Counted from the first letter of the stretch, positions 17,273-25,803 are shown. The stretch: DNA of 50,441 nt from Candidatus Binatia bacterium (GCA_022824205.1 JAJEAI010000200.1:1-50441), one strand, 5' to 3'. The notes: generated by a model from the sequence alone, not told the origin. Numbers and translations are program-made.

Positions 17273-18196
17273 TCAGTCCATCAATTCCATCGCCGCCACG
17301 CTGATGTGCTCGGCGGACAGCCCGTACTTCCCGTACAGACCATCCGTATCCCCGGATTCGGCGAACTCGGTGACGCCGACGCGGCGGACGCGGCCACGGC
17401 CAAGTTCCGCGACGGTTTCGGAGACGGCGCTGCCGAGGCCGCCGTGGATGCCGTGGTCTTCGACGGTGACGATCTTGCCGTGGCTCGAGGCGATGGACTC
17501 GATGAACTCGGTGTCGATGGGTTTGAGGGTGTGGACGTTGACCACTTGGGCCGAGATGCCCTGGGCGGCGAGCAGGTCGGCGGCGTTGAGGATGTTCTCC
17601 ATGACGGCACCGGTGCCGAGCAATGACACGTCGGCGCCCTCGCGCAGGACCACGGCCTTGCCGAAGCGGAACTCGTAGCCTTCGTCGTTGATGTCGGCGA
17701 CCTTCTGGCGGGTGAGGCGGAGGAAGACGGGGCCGTCGTGTTGTGCGATGTACTCCACGGCACCGCGGGTCTCGACGGCGTCGGCGGGCTGCACCACGGC
17801 CATGTTGGGCAGGGTGCGCATGAGGCCCACGTCCTCGGTGGCCATCTGGCTGTAGCCGTCCTCGCCGATTCCGATGCCGGCGTGGGTGCCGACGATCTTC
17901 ACGTTGGCGCGGTTGTAGGCCACGGCCATGCGGATCTGCTCGAAGCGGCCCACCACGAAGCAGGCGAAACTGCAGATGAAGGGGATCTTGCCGGCCAGGG
18001 CCATGCCCGCGCCGACACCCACCATGTTGCCCTCGGCGATGCCCACGTCGAAGAACCGCTCGGGATGCTTGCGCGAGAACTCGTCGGTCATGGTGGACTT
18101 GCGCAGGTCGGCGTCGAGGACGACGATGTCCGTATTGGTGTCGGCGAGCCGACATACGGTCTCGCCGAAGGTCACGCGTGTTGCGGTTGCGCTCAT
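17273..18196 (-). CDS. Transketolase-like protein, C-terminal (PYR and C domain) subunit
   Basis: This 307-residue protein carries the second half of a split transketolase. It has DLRKSTMTDEFSRKHPERFFDVGIAEGNMVG, where the glutamate of GIAEGN activates TPP, followed by ICSFACFVVGRFEQIRMAVAYN and the C-terminal domain VEDHGIHGGLGSAV. The ATG at 18196 has AAGGAAG upstream. The N-terminal partner lies upstream on the same strand after a repeat-filled gap of 193 bases. Split transketolases serve central metabolism in some bacteria and dedicated sugar catabolism (for example apulose 4-phosphate) in others; the linked SDR points to the second, but this is inference. Confidence 0.88.
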   Translation of the reverse strand: MSATATRVTFGETVCRLADTNTDIVVLDADLRKSTMTDEFSRKHPERFFDVGIAEGNMVGVGAGMALAGKIPFICSFACFVVGRFEQIRMAVAYNRANVKIVGTHAGIGIGEDGYSQMATEDVGLMRTLPNMAVVQPADAVETRGAVEYIAQHDGPVFLRLTRQKVADINDEGYEFRFGKAVVLREGADVSLLGTGAVMENILNAADLLAAQGISAQVVNVHTLKPIDTEFIESIASSHGKIVTVEDHGIHGGLGSAVSETVAELGRGRVRRVGVTEFAESGDTDGLYGKYGLSAEHISVAAMELMD

Positions 18197-18218
18197 GTTT
18201 CTTCCTTGCTGCGGATAC

Positions 18219-18368
18219 CGGGGGCGACCGCGGGTCGCCCCTACCGGAGGTTGTCCTTGCGGTGCATAAGGTCGATCAGGCCGGTCGCCCCTACCGGGGG
18301 GCATCCTTGGGGGGCGGTAGCCTGATCGGTCGGTCGTGCCTGCCGGTAGGGGCGACCCGCGGTCGCCC
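18219..18368. repeat. Inverted pair of GGGGCGACC palindromic elements
   Basis: Palindrome 18221-18241 (GGGGCGACC-GCG-GGTCGCCCC, continuing CTACCGG) and its inverted counterpart ending at 18368 (CCGGTAGGGGCGACC at 18343-18357, then GGTCGCCC) flank about 100 bases. A third partial copy (GGTCGCCCCTACCGG) lies at about 18282-18297. The same palindrome occurs at 6532-6552. The element sits between the two transketolase subunit genes. Confidence 0.7.
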
Positions 18369-18389
18369 AGCCCCACCGGCCCGGCGTCC

Positions 18390-19208
18390 CTATCCGCCGT
18401 TGACCAGTTCTTCGACGGCGCGCTCGCCTTCCTCGCGGCTGGGGGCCTTGCCGTGCCATTCCCAGCGGTTCTCCATGAAGCTGACCCCTTTGCCCTTCAC
18501 GGTCTGGCACACGATCATGGTGGGGCCGTCGTGGTGCTGCTCGGCGGCCTGGAGGGCGTCGAGGATGGCGGGGAAGCTGTGGCCGTCGATCTCCAGCGTG
18601 TTCCAGTTGAAGGCGCGCCACTTGTCCAGCACCGGCTCCAGGCTCATGATCTCGTCGACGCCGCCGCTCAACTGGATGTGGTTGTAGTCCATGAGGGCGC
18701 ACAGGTTGTCGAGGCCGAAGCGGGGCGCGGACATGGCCGCCTCCCAGATCTGCCCGGCCTGGCACTCTCCGTCGCTGATGACGCAGTACGTCCGGTAGTC
18801 CTTGCCGCCGGCCTTGCCCGCCAGCGCCATGCCCACGGCCACGGACAGGCCCTGCCCGAGGGAGCCGGTGGAGGCCTCGACGTAAGGGAAGCGGTGGCGG
18901 TCGGGGTGTCCCTGCATGCGGCTGTTGAGCTTGCGCAGGCTCAGGGTCTCCTCCCGCGGGAAGTAGCCGGCCCGGGCCAAGGCGGCGTACACCGCGGGCA
19001 CGCAGTGGCCCTTGGAGAGCACGAAGCGGTCCCGGTCGGGCCAGTCCGGCTGCTCCGGCCGGTGGCGCATCTGGTGGAAGTAGAGCGCCGTGACCAGGTC
19101 GGTACAGGACAGCGAGCCGCCCGGGTGGCCGGAGCCGGCCTCCACCAGCATGCGGATCACGTCGACCCTGATTTCCTTGGCTATGGCCTCGAGTTCGGGG
19201 ATCGTCAT
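18390..19208 (-). CDS. Transketolase-like protein, N-terminal (PP domain) subunit
   Basis: This 272-residue TPP-binding half has SGHPGGSLSCTDLVTALYF, VLSKGHCVPAVYAALA and the Mg/TPP motif SDGECQAGQIWEAAMSA, continuing to LMDYNHIQLSG. Together with the downstream subunit it would form a full transketolase. It begins three bases after the stop codon of the SDR gene (19212), so the two are translated together. It would transfer two-carbon ketol units between sugars in the cytoplasm; the exact sugar is unknown. Confidence 0.88.
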   Translation of the reverse strand: MTIPELEAIAKEIRVDVIRMLVEAGSGHPGGSLSCTDLVTALYFHQMRHRPEQPDWPDRDRFVLSKGHCVPAVYAALARAGYFPREETLSLRKLNSRMQGHPDRHRFPYVEASTGSLGQGLSVAVGMALAGKAGGKDYRTYCVISDGECQAGQIWEAAMSAPRFGLDNLCALMDYNHIQLSGGVDEIMSLEPVLDKWRAFNWNTLEIDGHSFPAILDALQAAEQHHDGPTMIVCQTVKGKGVSFMENRWEWHGKAPSREEGERAVEELVNGG

Positions 19209-19211
19209 CGG

Positions 19212-19988
19212 TTACACCATTGTCTGCCCGCCGCAGATGTTGAGGGCCTGCCCGGTAATGCCGGACGCCTTGTCCGACGCCAGGTAAACCGCGAACCGGG
19301 CGATCTCCTCCGGGTCGAGAAACCGCCGGATGGGCACCGCGGCCAGTGCCTGCTGCTTGAAGGACTCCGGGTCGGTCCCCTGCTGCGCGGCGATCTGCTC
19401 GATGCCGGCGCGGGACATCTCCGTGTCCACCCAGCCGGGGCACAGGGCGTTGACGGTGATGCCGCGCGACACCAGCTCCAACGCCAGCGCCCGGGTGAAG
19501 CCGATGAGCCCGTGCTTGCTGGCGCAATAGGCGGCGTAGCCGGGGACGCCGAACTTGCCCAGCACCGAGGACATGTTGATGATGCGGCCGCCGCCGTCGT
19601 CGCTCATGATGCCCAGCACTTCCTTGGTCAGGAGGTACACGCCCGTGAGGTTCGTGTCGACGATGGCGCGCCAGAGGCCGTCGTCTTCGCCGTCCATGGG
19701 CGTCATGCCCGAAACCCCGGCGTTGTTCACCAGGATGTGAACATGGTCCCAACGCTCCCGGATCGTGTGGACGCAGTCGCGAATGCCGGCCGGGTCGCGC
19801 ACGTCGACGGCCACCGCCAGGGCTTCATGTCCCTCCGCCCGCAACTCCGCGGCGACCGCTTCCAGGCGCCGTGCGTCGCGTGCGGCAAGGACCACGCGCG
19901 CGCCCTCCCGCGCCATGGCCTCGGCCACGGCCTTGCCGATGCCCGTGCCGCCACCGGTGACCAGCGCTACTCGCCTTGAGAGTTCCAT
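19212..19988 (-). CDS. Short-chain dehydrogenase/reductase
   Basis: This 258-residue classical SDR has the coenzyme motif TGGGTGIGKA near the N-terminus, NNAG, the catalytic Ser region (INMSSVLGKFG) and YAAYCASKHG with the Tyr-x-x-x-Lys pair. It ends TGQALNICGGQTMV, as in beta-ketoacyl-reductase-like and sugar/polyol dehydrogenases. It is the first gene of a three-gene minus-strand unit with the split transketolase. An NAD(P)-dependent oxidation or reduction of a sugar or polyol fits that company (inference). Confidence 0.88.
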   Translation of the reverse strand: MELSRRVALVTGGGTGIGKAVAEAMAREGARVVLAARDARRLEAVAAELRAEGHEALAVAVDVRDPAGIRDCVHTIRERWDHVHILVNNAGVSGMTPMDGEDDGLWRAIVDTNLTGVYLLTKEVLGIMSDDGGGRIINMSSVLGKFGVPGYAAYCASKHGLIGFTRALALELVSRGITVNALCPGWVDTEMSRAGIEQIAAQQGTDPESFKQQALAAVPIRRFLDPEEIARFAVYLASDKASGITGQALNICGGQTMV

Positions 19989-20066
19989 CGGATCTCCCGG
20001 TTTTGAAATCGAGGTTTCCCAAGAGGTGCGAAGGCATCCTTCGATTTCGCTGCGCTACGCCTGTCC

Positions 20067-20143
20067 TGAGCTTGTCGAAGGGCTCAGGACGAACGGTTGT
20101 GATAGCGATTCTCCGTTCGTCATGAGCCCTTCGACCGGTCTCG
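20067..20143. repeat. Long imperfect inverted repeat (GTCGAAGGGCTCAGGACGAACGG family)
   Basis: The arm at 20068-20096 contains GTCGAAGGGCTCAGGACGAACG. The arm at 20113-20142 is its near reverse complement with a few mismatches. This sequence type is a familiar dispersed repeat in GC-rich genomes. It sits between the convergent ends of no gene pair, upstream of the SDR and downstream of sdhB, and could end the sdh transcript as a hairpin. Confidence 0.6.
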
Positions 20144-20245
20144 GGAGCGGCCTCGCGAAGTGATGCCGGAGGATACGTTGCCCGCTACAGAATGCCTTCG
20201 CGGATTCATATAGCCAACGCCGACACCGGAAACCAGCGGCGGCCG

Positions 20246-21022
20246 TCAGGACTTCTTCCCGCCCAGCGCCCCCAGCAGGCGCGCGATGGGGTCGTAGAAC
20301 CGTGTCACCACGCGCTCCTTCATGGGGATGATGGAATTATCGGTGATCTTGATGTGCTCGGGACAGACCTCGGTGCAGCACTTGGTGATGTTGCAGAAGC
20401 CCAACCCGGCCTCGTTGCGCAGGAACTCCAGCCGGTCGTCGGTGTCCAGCGGGTGCATCTCCAGGCTCGCCACGCGCACGAAGAAGCGCGGGCCGGCGAA
20501 GCTCGGCTTGTTCTCGTTGTGGTCGCGGATGACGTGGCAGACGTCCTGGCACAGGTAGCACTCGATGCACTTGTGGAATTCCTGAACCCGGTCGATGTCC
20601 TCCTGGTACATGCGCCGGGTGCCGTCGGCCTCCTTGGGCTTGGGCTTGAACGGCGGGATGGTCTTGGCCTTCTCGTAGTTGTAGGAGACGTCGGTGACGA
20701 GGTCGCGGACCAGCGGGAAGGTCTGGATGGGCGCCACGGTGATGGTCTCGCCGGGTTCGAAGGTGTTCATGCGCGTCATGCACATGAGCCGCGGCTTGCC
20801 GTTGACCTCGGCGCTGCACGAGCCGCATTTCCCGGCCTTGCAGTTCCAGCGCACCGCGAGATCGCCGGCGTGCATGGCCTGGATGCTGTGGATCACGTCC
20901 AGCACGACCATGCCCTCCTCGAGCGGCACGGTGTAGTCCCTGAACTCTCCGCCGCTGGCGTCGCCGCGCCAGACGCGCATCTTCGCTTCGGCTCCGTTTC
21001 CTGCGACCGCTGCTTCAGCCAT
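20246..21022 (-). CDS. sdhB: Succinate dehydrogenase/fumarate reductase iron-sulfur subunit
   Basis: This 258-residue subunit has a plant-type [2Fe-2S] domain (NCKAGKCGSCSAEVNGKPRLMC) and a C-terminal ferredoxin domain with CIECYLCQDVC and CNITKCCTEVCPEHI, giving the [2Fe-2S], [4Fe-4S] and [3Fe-4S] clusters. It passes electrons from the flavoprotein to the membrane anchor. The ATG at 21022 shares one base with the flavoprotein stop (TGATG), so the two are coupled. It is the last gene of the seven-gene minus-strand operon. Confidence 0.93.
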   Translation of the reverse strand: MAEAAVAGNGAEAKMRVWRGDASGGEFRDYTVPLEEGMVVLDVIHSIQAMHAGDLAVRWNCKAGKCGSCSAEVNGKPRLMCMTRMNTFEPGETITVAPIQTFPLVRDLVTDVSYNYEKAKTIPPFKPKPKEADGTRRMYQEDIDRVQEFHKCIECYLCQDVCHVIRDHNENKPSFAGPRFFVRVASLEMHPLDTDDRLEFLRNEAGLGFCNITKCCTEVCPEHIKITDNSIIPMKERVVTRFYDPIARLLGALGGKKS

Positions 21023-22824
21023 CAAACTTGCTCCTCGACGATTTTCCTGAGTTCTTCGGGCATCTCCGGCAGGGGCTCGAGGGAGACCGACACGGTCCCG
21101 TTGTGCTTGCGCGTGACCACGTTGACGCTGCCGAACCGGGGATCGGGGTCCGGGTAGTCGTCACGGGTGTGCCCGCCGCGGCTCTCCTTGCACTCCAGGG
21201 CCGACAGGGTGGCGGCCTCGGCCACCGCCAGCAGGTTCTTCAGGTCCAGCGCCAGGTGCCAGCCGGGGTTAAAGCGCCGGCCGCCCTCGACCTTCACGCG
21301 CGCGGCCCGTTCCTTGTAGACCGCGATCTCCTCCATCGCCTTCAGCATCTCGCTCTCGGTGCGGATGATGCCCACCAGGTTGTGCATGGTGCGCTGGAGG
21401 TCGCCGTGGATGGCGTAGGGGTTCTCGCCGCCGCGGTCGGTGAAGGGCTCCAGCATCAGCGTCGTGAGCCGGTCCACCTCCGCCGGAGCGGGCGCCGTCG
21501 CCGCCGCCGCTCCGAGCGCGTAGTCCGCGGCCGACTCACCGGCGATGCGGCCGAACACCAGCAGGTCGGACAGGGAGTTGCCGCCCAGCCGGTTGGCGCC
21601 GTGCAGGCCGCCCGCCACCTCGCCGGCGGCGTAGAGTCCCGGCACCGCCGTGGCCGAGGTGTCCGCGTCCACCCGGACGCCGCCCATGATGTAGTGGCAG
21701 GTGGGCCCCACCTCCATGGCTTCCTTGGTGATGTCCACGTCCGCCAGCTCCTTGAACTGGTGGTACATGGACGGCAGCCGCCGCATGATGTAGTCCGCGT
21801 CGCGGCGGTTGGCGATGTCCAGGTACACGCCGCCGTGCTCGGTGCCCCGGCCGGCCTTGACCTCGGAGTTGATGGCCCGGGCCACCTCGTCCCGCGGCAA
21901 CAGGTCGGGGGTGCGGCGGTTGTTCTTCTTGTCCTGGTACCAGGCGTCGGCTTCGGTCTCGTTGTCCGCGGTCTCCGCCTTGAAGAACTCCGGGATGTAG
22001 TTGAACATGAAGCGTTCGCCCTCGGAGTTCAGCAGGGTGCCGCCGTCGCCGCGCACGCCCTCGGTCACCAGGATGCCGCGCACGCTGGGGGGCCACACCA
22101 TGCCCGTGGGGTGGAACTGGACCTTCTCCATGTCGATGAGATCGGCTCCCACCTCCATGGCCATGCCCATGCCGTCGCCGCTGTACTCCCAGGAGTTGGA
22201 CGTCACCTGCCAGCACTTGCCGGAACCGCCGGTGGCCAGCACCACGGCCTTGCAGTTGAACACGATGAGCTCGCCGCTCTCGCGCCAGTAGCCGATGGCG
22301 CCGCTCACCCGGCCGTCGTTCATGAGCAGGTGCTGGACGTTGCATTCCATGAAGACGTCGATGCCCAGCGACACCGCCCGCTGCTGCAGCGTGCGGATCA
22401 TCTCCAGACCGGTACGGTCGCCGACGTGCGCCAGCCGCGCGTAGCGGTGGCCGCCGAAGTCGCGCTGCAGGATCAGCCCCTCGTCCGTGCGGTCGAACAG
22501 CGCGCCCCATTCCTCCAGCTCCAGCACCCGGTCGGGCGCCTGCTGGGCGTGGATCTGGGCCATGCGCCAGTTGTTGAGCAGCTTGCCGCCGCGCATGGTG
22601 TCGCGGAAGTGGACCTTCCAGTTGTCTTCCGGCCACACGTTGCCCATGGCCGCGGCGATGCCGCCCTCGGCCATGACCGTGTGCGCCTTGCCCAGCAGCG
22701 ACTTGCAGATGATGGCGGTCTTGCAGCCCTTGTCGTGGGCCTCGATGCCGGCCCGCAGCCCGGCGCCGCCGGCCCCCACCACCACCACGTCGTATTCGTG
22801 TGTCTCGTAGCTATCGCCGGCCAT
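21022..22824 (-). CDS. sdhA: Succinate dehydrogenase/fumarate reductase flavoprotein subunit
   Basis: This 600-residue catalytic subunit converts succinate to fumarate or the reverse. The FAD-binding GAGGAG is at residues 17-22. The covalent-FAD histidine is in KAHTVMAEGGIAA (H48). FHPTG and the catalytic arginine motif TEGVRGDGG are present, as is HGANRLGGNSL. The ATG at 22824 overlaps the anchor stop by one base (TGATG). The overall type, together with its anchor, matches the Sdh1 complex of actinobacteria rather than the classical E. coli form. Confidence 0.94.
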   Translation of the reverse strand: MAGDSYETHEYDVVVVGAGGAGLRAGIEAHDKGCKTAIICKSLLGKAHTVMAEGGIAAAMGNVWPEDNWKVHFRDTMRGGKLLNNWRMAQIHAQQAPDRVLELEEWGALFDRTDEGLILQRDFGGHRYARLAHVGDRTGLEMIRTLQQRAVSLGIDVFMECNVQHLLMNDGRVSGAIGYWRESGELIVFNCKAVVLATGGSGKCWQVTSNSWEYSGDGMGMAMEVGADLIDMEKVQFHPTGMVWPPSVRGILVTEGVRGDGGTLLNSEGERFMFNYIPEFFKAETADNETEADAWYQDKKNNRRTPDLLPRDEVARAINSEVKAGRGTEHGGVYLDIANRRDADYIMRRLPSMYHQFKELADVDITKEAMEVGPTCHYIMGGVRVDADTSATAVPGLYAAGEVAGGLHGANRLGGNSLSDLLVFGRIAGESAADYALGAAAATAPAPAEVDRLTTLMLEPFTDRGGENPYAIHGDLQRTMHNLVGIIRTESEMLKAMEEIAVYKERAARVKVEGGRRFNPGWHLALDLKNLLAVAEAATLSALECKESRGGHTRDDYPDPDPRFGSVNVVTRKHNGTVSVSLEPLPEMPEELRKIVEEQV

Positions 22825-23579
22825 CAGATGAACCTCAAGTCCTGGATGACGCCGTGGGCCAGCAGCCGTACGTAGACGTCGGTCAGGCCCACCCACACGA
22901 GGCTCGTCCAGGCGATCTGCATGTGCTTTTCGTTCAGCTTGGTGACGATGCCCCAGGTCTTGTAGCGTCCGGGCGCGGCCTTGAAGCTGTTGAGGCCGCC
23001 GCCGCACAGGTGCCGGCAGGAGTGGCACGAGAAGCTGTAGAGAGACAGCAGCGCCGCGTTGGTGATGAGCACCAGGGTGCCCAGGCCGAGGCCGAAGCTG
23101 CCGCCGAAGTTGAAGGCGATGATCGCGTCCCACCACAGGAACGCCAGGATCGGCAGCGACGCCCAGAAGAAGTAGCGGTGGATGTTCTGCAGGATGAAGG
23201 GGAAACGGGTCTCGCCCGAGTAGCCGCTTGCCGCGTCCCGCACCGCGCAGGCCGGCGGCGACCAGAAGAACGACCGGTAGTAGGCCTTGCGGTAGTAATA
23301 GCAGGTCAAGCGGAAGCCGCCCGGGATCCACAGGATCAGGATGGCCGGCGACCAGTTGTACCACGAGCCGAAAAGCGGCACGCTCACGTGCTCGCAGTTG
23401 ATGGCGAGGCACGGTGAATAGAAGGGCGAGAGGTACGGCGCCGCATAGTAGTTGCCGTTCTGCAATGCCGCCCAGGTCGAATAGATGGCGAAGCAGCCCA
23501 GGCCCAGCACGACCAGCATGGGTTCCAGCCACCACGTATCCTGCCGCAGGGTTCTCTTGTCGATTGCTACGGTGCTCAT
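22824..23579 (-). CDS. Succinate dehydrogenase membrane anchor (Sdh1-type)
   Basis: This 251-residue integral membrane protein has about five hydrophobic segments. The stretch WAALQNGNYYAAPYLSPFYSPC and the Cys/His cluster SCHSCRHLCGG near residues 184-193 are hallmarks of the single large anchor of actinobacterial Sdh1-type complexes. The Cys/His cluster may bind a metal. The ATG at 23579 gives MSTVAIDKRTL, the usual family start; the ribosome-binding site is weak, with AAAGGAG unusually far upstream. It links electron flow to menaquinone or another quinone. Confidence 0.85.
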   Translation of the reverse strand: MSTVAIDKRTLRQDTWWLEPMLVVLGLGCFAIYSTWAALQNGNYYAAPYLSPFYSPCLAINCEHVSVPLFGSWYNWSPAILILWIPGGFRLTCYYYRKAYYRSFFWSPPACAVRDAASGYSGETRFPFILQNIHRYFFWASLPILAFLWWDAIIAFNFGGSFGLGLGTLVLITNAALLSLYSFSCHSCRHLCGGGLNSFKAAPGRYKTWGIVTKLNEKHMQIAWTSLVWVGLTDVYVRLLAHGVIQDLRFI

Positions 23580-23699
23580 GATTCGGTGCTCTCGCACTCC
23601 TTTGGTGTGTGATTTGCGGAATTCAGGCGGCGCGCGCGGAGCGGAGTTCGTGCGCCGCGCGCGGCCGGTCACGGCTTCGTCAAGCCGTTCGTCCCCTGG

Positions 23700-23903
23700 C
23701 TACTGCCGTTTCCGGACCACCTCGTAGCCCAGTTCGTCGATGCCGGAGAGGATCTCCGCCAGGGCGGTCTCGTCCTCGACCCACGCGTGGCCGAGGCGGA
23801 CCTTGACGGCGTAGTAGAAGCCGAAGGGACGCTGCGACTTGCGAAACTTGAACAGTTCCCGCGCCAGGTTGACGGGATTGGGCTTGTAGTCCTGCTGGCC
23901 CAT
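23700..23903 (-). CDS. Small conserved-looking protein within the sdh operon
   Basis: This 67-residue soluble protein is basic and aromatic in its first half (NPVNLARELFKFRKSQRPFGFYYAVKVRLGHAW) and acidic in its second. I do not recognise a domain. It lies just upstream of the anchor gene, the same position as the small hypothetical gene upstream of the Sdh1 genes in Mycobacterium tuberculosis (Rv0250c). A role in assembly or regulation of the complex is inference from position. Confidence 0.6.
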   Translation of the reverse strand: MGQQDYKPNPVNLARELFKFRKSQRPFGFYYAVKVRLGHAWVEDETALAEILSGIDELGYEVVRKRQ

Positions 23904-23920
23904 CGGCTGTTACGTCCGGG

Positions 23921-23967
23921 AATTCCGTTCGTCCTGAGCGTGGTGAAACGACGAAGGATGAACGGAA
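23921..23967. repeat. Inverted repeat between hdrB-like gene and the sdh part of the operon
   Basis: ATTCCGTTCGTCCT and AGGATGAACGGAAT pair with one mismatch around about 19 bases. The arms share CCGTTCGTC with the element at 20067-20143. It could form an mRNA hairpin that separates expression of the upstream three genes from the downstream four. Confidence 0.5.
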
Positions 23968-23971
23968 TCCT

Positions 23972-24850
23972 CTACGTCAGCATGTCGACCTTGTCGTTGA
24001 CCGCCTTGGTGGAAACGATGTGCTTGCCGAGCTGCATCTCGTCGGCATCGAACCCCAGCGCCAGGCCGAGGAGCTGCGGCAGATGGACGATCGGCAGGTT
24101 GATCTTCTCGCCCTTCAGGCTTTCGGCCCTGGGCTGGTTGCCGTCGAGGTTCAGGTGGCACAGCGGACACGGGGTCACCATGCAGTCGGCGCCGTTCTGT
24201 TTCGACTCGCCGGCGTGCTTGGCGACCATGCCGAGGGAGCTTTCCTCGTTGGCCGTGAGCACCGGGAAGCCGCAGCACTTGGTCTTGCCGCTGATGTCCA
24301 CGTTCTCCGCCCCCAACAGGCGGGTGAGGTCCTCCAGGTAGCCCCTGCGTCCGCCCACTTCCTTGGTCGGTACCATGATGGGGCCGGGCCGGCGCAGGAA
24401 GCAGCCGTAGAACGGCGAGACCTTGAGGCCGTCGAGGGGGCGCTGGATCAGCGACTTGAGCTTTTCGACGCCCAGGTCCTCGAACAGCACCCACAACATG
24501 TGCTTGACCTCGGTGGTTCCCTGGTAGGACAACCCTTCTTCCGCCAGGTACTCGCGGTTGATCTCCTCGCGGTAATCGGTGTCCTGCAGGCGGTGGTTGG
24601 CTTGGCTGAATACGCCCTGGCAGGTGCTGCAGATGGTCATGATGGGCAGCCCCATCTGTTCGGCCTTGGCGAAGGTGCGCGCGTTGATGGGGTCCGACAG
24701 TTGCGTCGGCATGCAGCCGGCGCCCGTGCACGCCACGTCCGCCATCTCCTCGAGCTCGATGTCCAGCTTCTCCGCGACCTTCACGGCCGCGGTGTACAGC
24801 TCGGGACAGCCGCCCTTGGCCACACATCCGGGGTAGAACGCGTATTTCAC
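23972..24850 (-). CDS. HdrB-like CCG-domain protein (heterodisulfide reductase subunit B family)
   Basis: This 292-residue protein has two cysteine-rich CCG domains, as in HdrB, SdhE and the C-terminal half of TfrB. The second is intact: C150, C192-C193, C228 and C231. The first has C9, C41 followed by Thr instead of Cys, then C46, C74 and C77, so it departs from the canonical pair. Intact CCG domains hold the non-cubane [4Fe-4S] cluster of HdrB. The GTG start at 24850 overlaps the stop of the Fe-S gene by four bases. It probably acts as electron acceptor or quinone/disulfide module for the upstream flavoprotein and Fe-S protein (inference). Confidence 0.82.
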   Translation of the reverse strand: MKYAFYPGCVAKGGCPELYTAAVKVAEKLDIELEEMADVACTGAGCMPTQLSDPINARTFAKAEQMGLPIMTICSTCQGVFSQANHRLQDTDYREEINREYLAEEGLSYQGTTEVKHMLWVLFEDLGVEKLKSLIQRPLDGLKVSPFYGCFLRRPGPIMVPTKEVGGRRGYLEDLTRLLGAENVDISGKTKCCGFPVLTANEESSLGMVAKHAGESKQNGADCMVTPCPLCHLNLDGNQPRAESLKGEKINLPIVHLPQLLGLALGFDADEMQLGKHIVSTKAVNDKVDMLT

Positions 24851-25803
24851 TTGGACTCCTCCGCTTTCTCGATGATGCGCTTGATCTGATCGGCTCCCGG
24901 GCGCTTCTCGTGCCGGCCGGGCATCTTGCCGCGCGTCATCGCGCGCACCGCGGTGGGCAGGAGCTTCATGAGGCCGCCGATGTTGGTCAACCCCTCGGTC
25001 TCCATCACCAGCTTGCGCTCATCGAGCCAGCCGGTCTGCTTCACCGAGTTGATGAAGCTGTTGTGATGGCGCGCCACTTTCTCGTTCTTGATACCGTGCT
25101 TGAAGGAGACGTCGCGCATCTCCATGATCTTGCTCGACGGCTCGAGCCCGCGCGCGCACTTGCCGTTGGCCTCGTAGCAGTGGACGCAGTCCCACAGCCC
25201 CTTGGGCTGCTCCACCACGGCCAGGCGCTCCTCTTGCCGGGGGCCCGTCTCCCGCGGGTCCATGACGAAGCGGTACCCCTTGACCATGGCCCCGGGTCCG
25301 AGGAAGTCGAAGTCCACGGGCAGCACCGCGCAGCCTTCGTCGCACAGGCCGCACTGGTAGCACGTCATGGTCTTGCGCACCTCCGCCATCTCCGACTCGG
25401 GAACCAGATTTTCCGTCGGCGCGAACTCGTCGTCGGGTTCCATCCATGGCTTCATGGCGGCCATCTTGTCCCAGGTGAACCTGTCCATGTCGAACACCAG
25501 GTCCTTGATCACCGGGATGTTGCGCACCGGCGCGCACAGGATCTCCGGACCCTTCTTGGTGACGTCGGCGATCCGGGTCGTGCAGGTAAACTGGGCCTTG
25601 TAGTTGATCCGTACCGCGCACTCGCCGCAGGTGCCCTGGCAACAGGAGGCCCGGAAGGCCAGGGTGTCATCCTGCTCGTCCCGGATTTTCTGGAGCCCGT
25701 CCAGCACGGTGGCGTCCTCCGGCAGGTCGACCTGGTAGGTCGAGAAGCTGGACTCGCCGCCGTTTTGGGAGTCCTCGCGATGAACCTTGTAGGTGACTTC
25801 CAT
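24847..25803 (-). CDS. SdhB/TfrB-like iron-sulfur protein of the second complex
   Basis: This 318-residue protein has an N-terminal [2Fe-2S] domain (C54, C55, C59, C62, C74) and a C-terminal ferredoxin-like domain. The latter has CYQCGLCDEGC (C148-C158) and a shortened second set, CVHCYEANGKC, lacking the usual Cys-Pro after it. The ATG at 25803 has AAGGAGG upstream; longer versions of the frame add non-conserved residues. It overlaps the HdrB-like gene by four bases. With the flavoprotein it forms a module similar to TfrAB/SdhABE, in which the anchor is replaced by a CCG protein. Confidence 0.85.
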   Translation of the reverse strand: MEVTYKVHREDSQNGGESSFSTYQVDLPEDATVLDGLQKIRDEQDDTLAFRASCCQGTCGECAVRINYKAQFTCTTRIADVTKKGPEILCAPVRNIPVIKDLVFDMDRFTWDKMAAMKPWMEPDDEFAPTENLVPESEMAEVRKTMTCYQCGLCDEGCAVLPVDFDFLGPGAMVKGYRFVMDPRETGPRQEERLAVVEQPKGLWDCVHCYEANGKCARGLEPSSKIMEMRDVSFKHGIKNEKVARHHNSFINSVKQTGWLDERKLVMETEGLTNIGGLMKLLPTAVRAMTRGKMPGRHEKRPGADQIKRIIEKAEESK

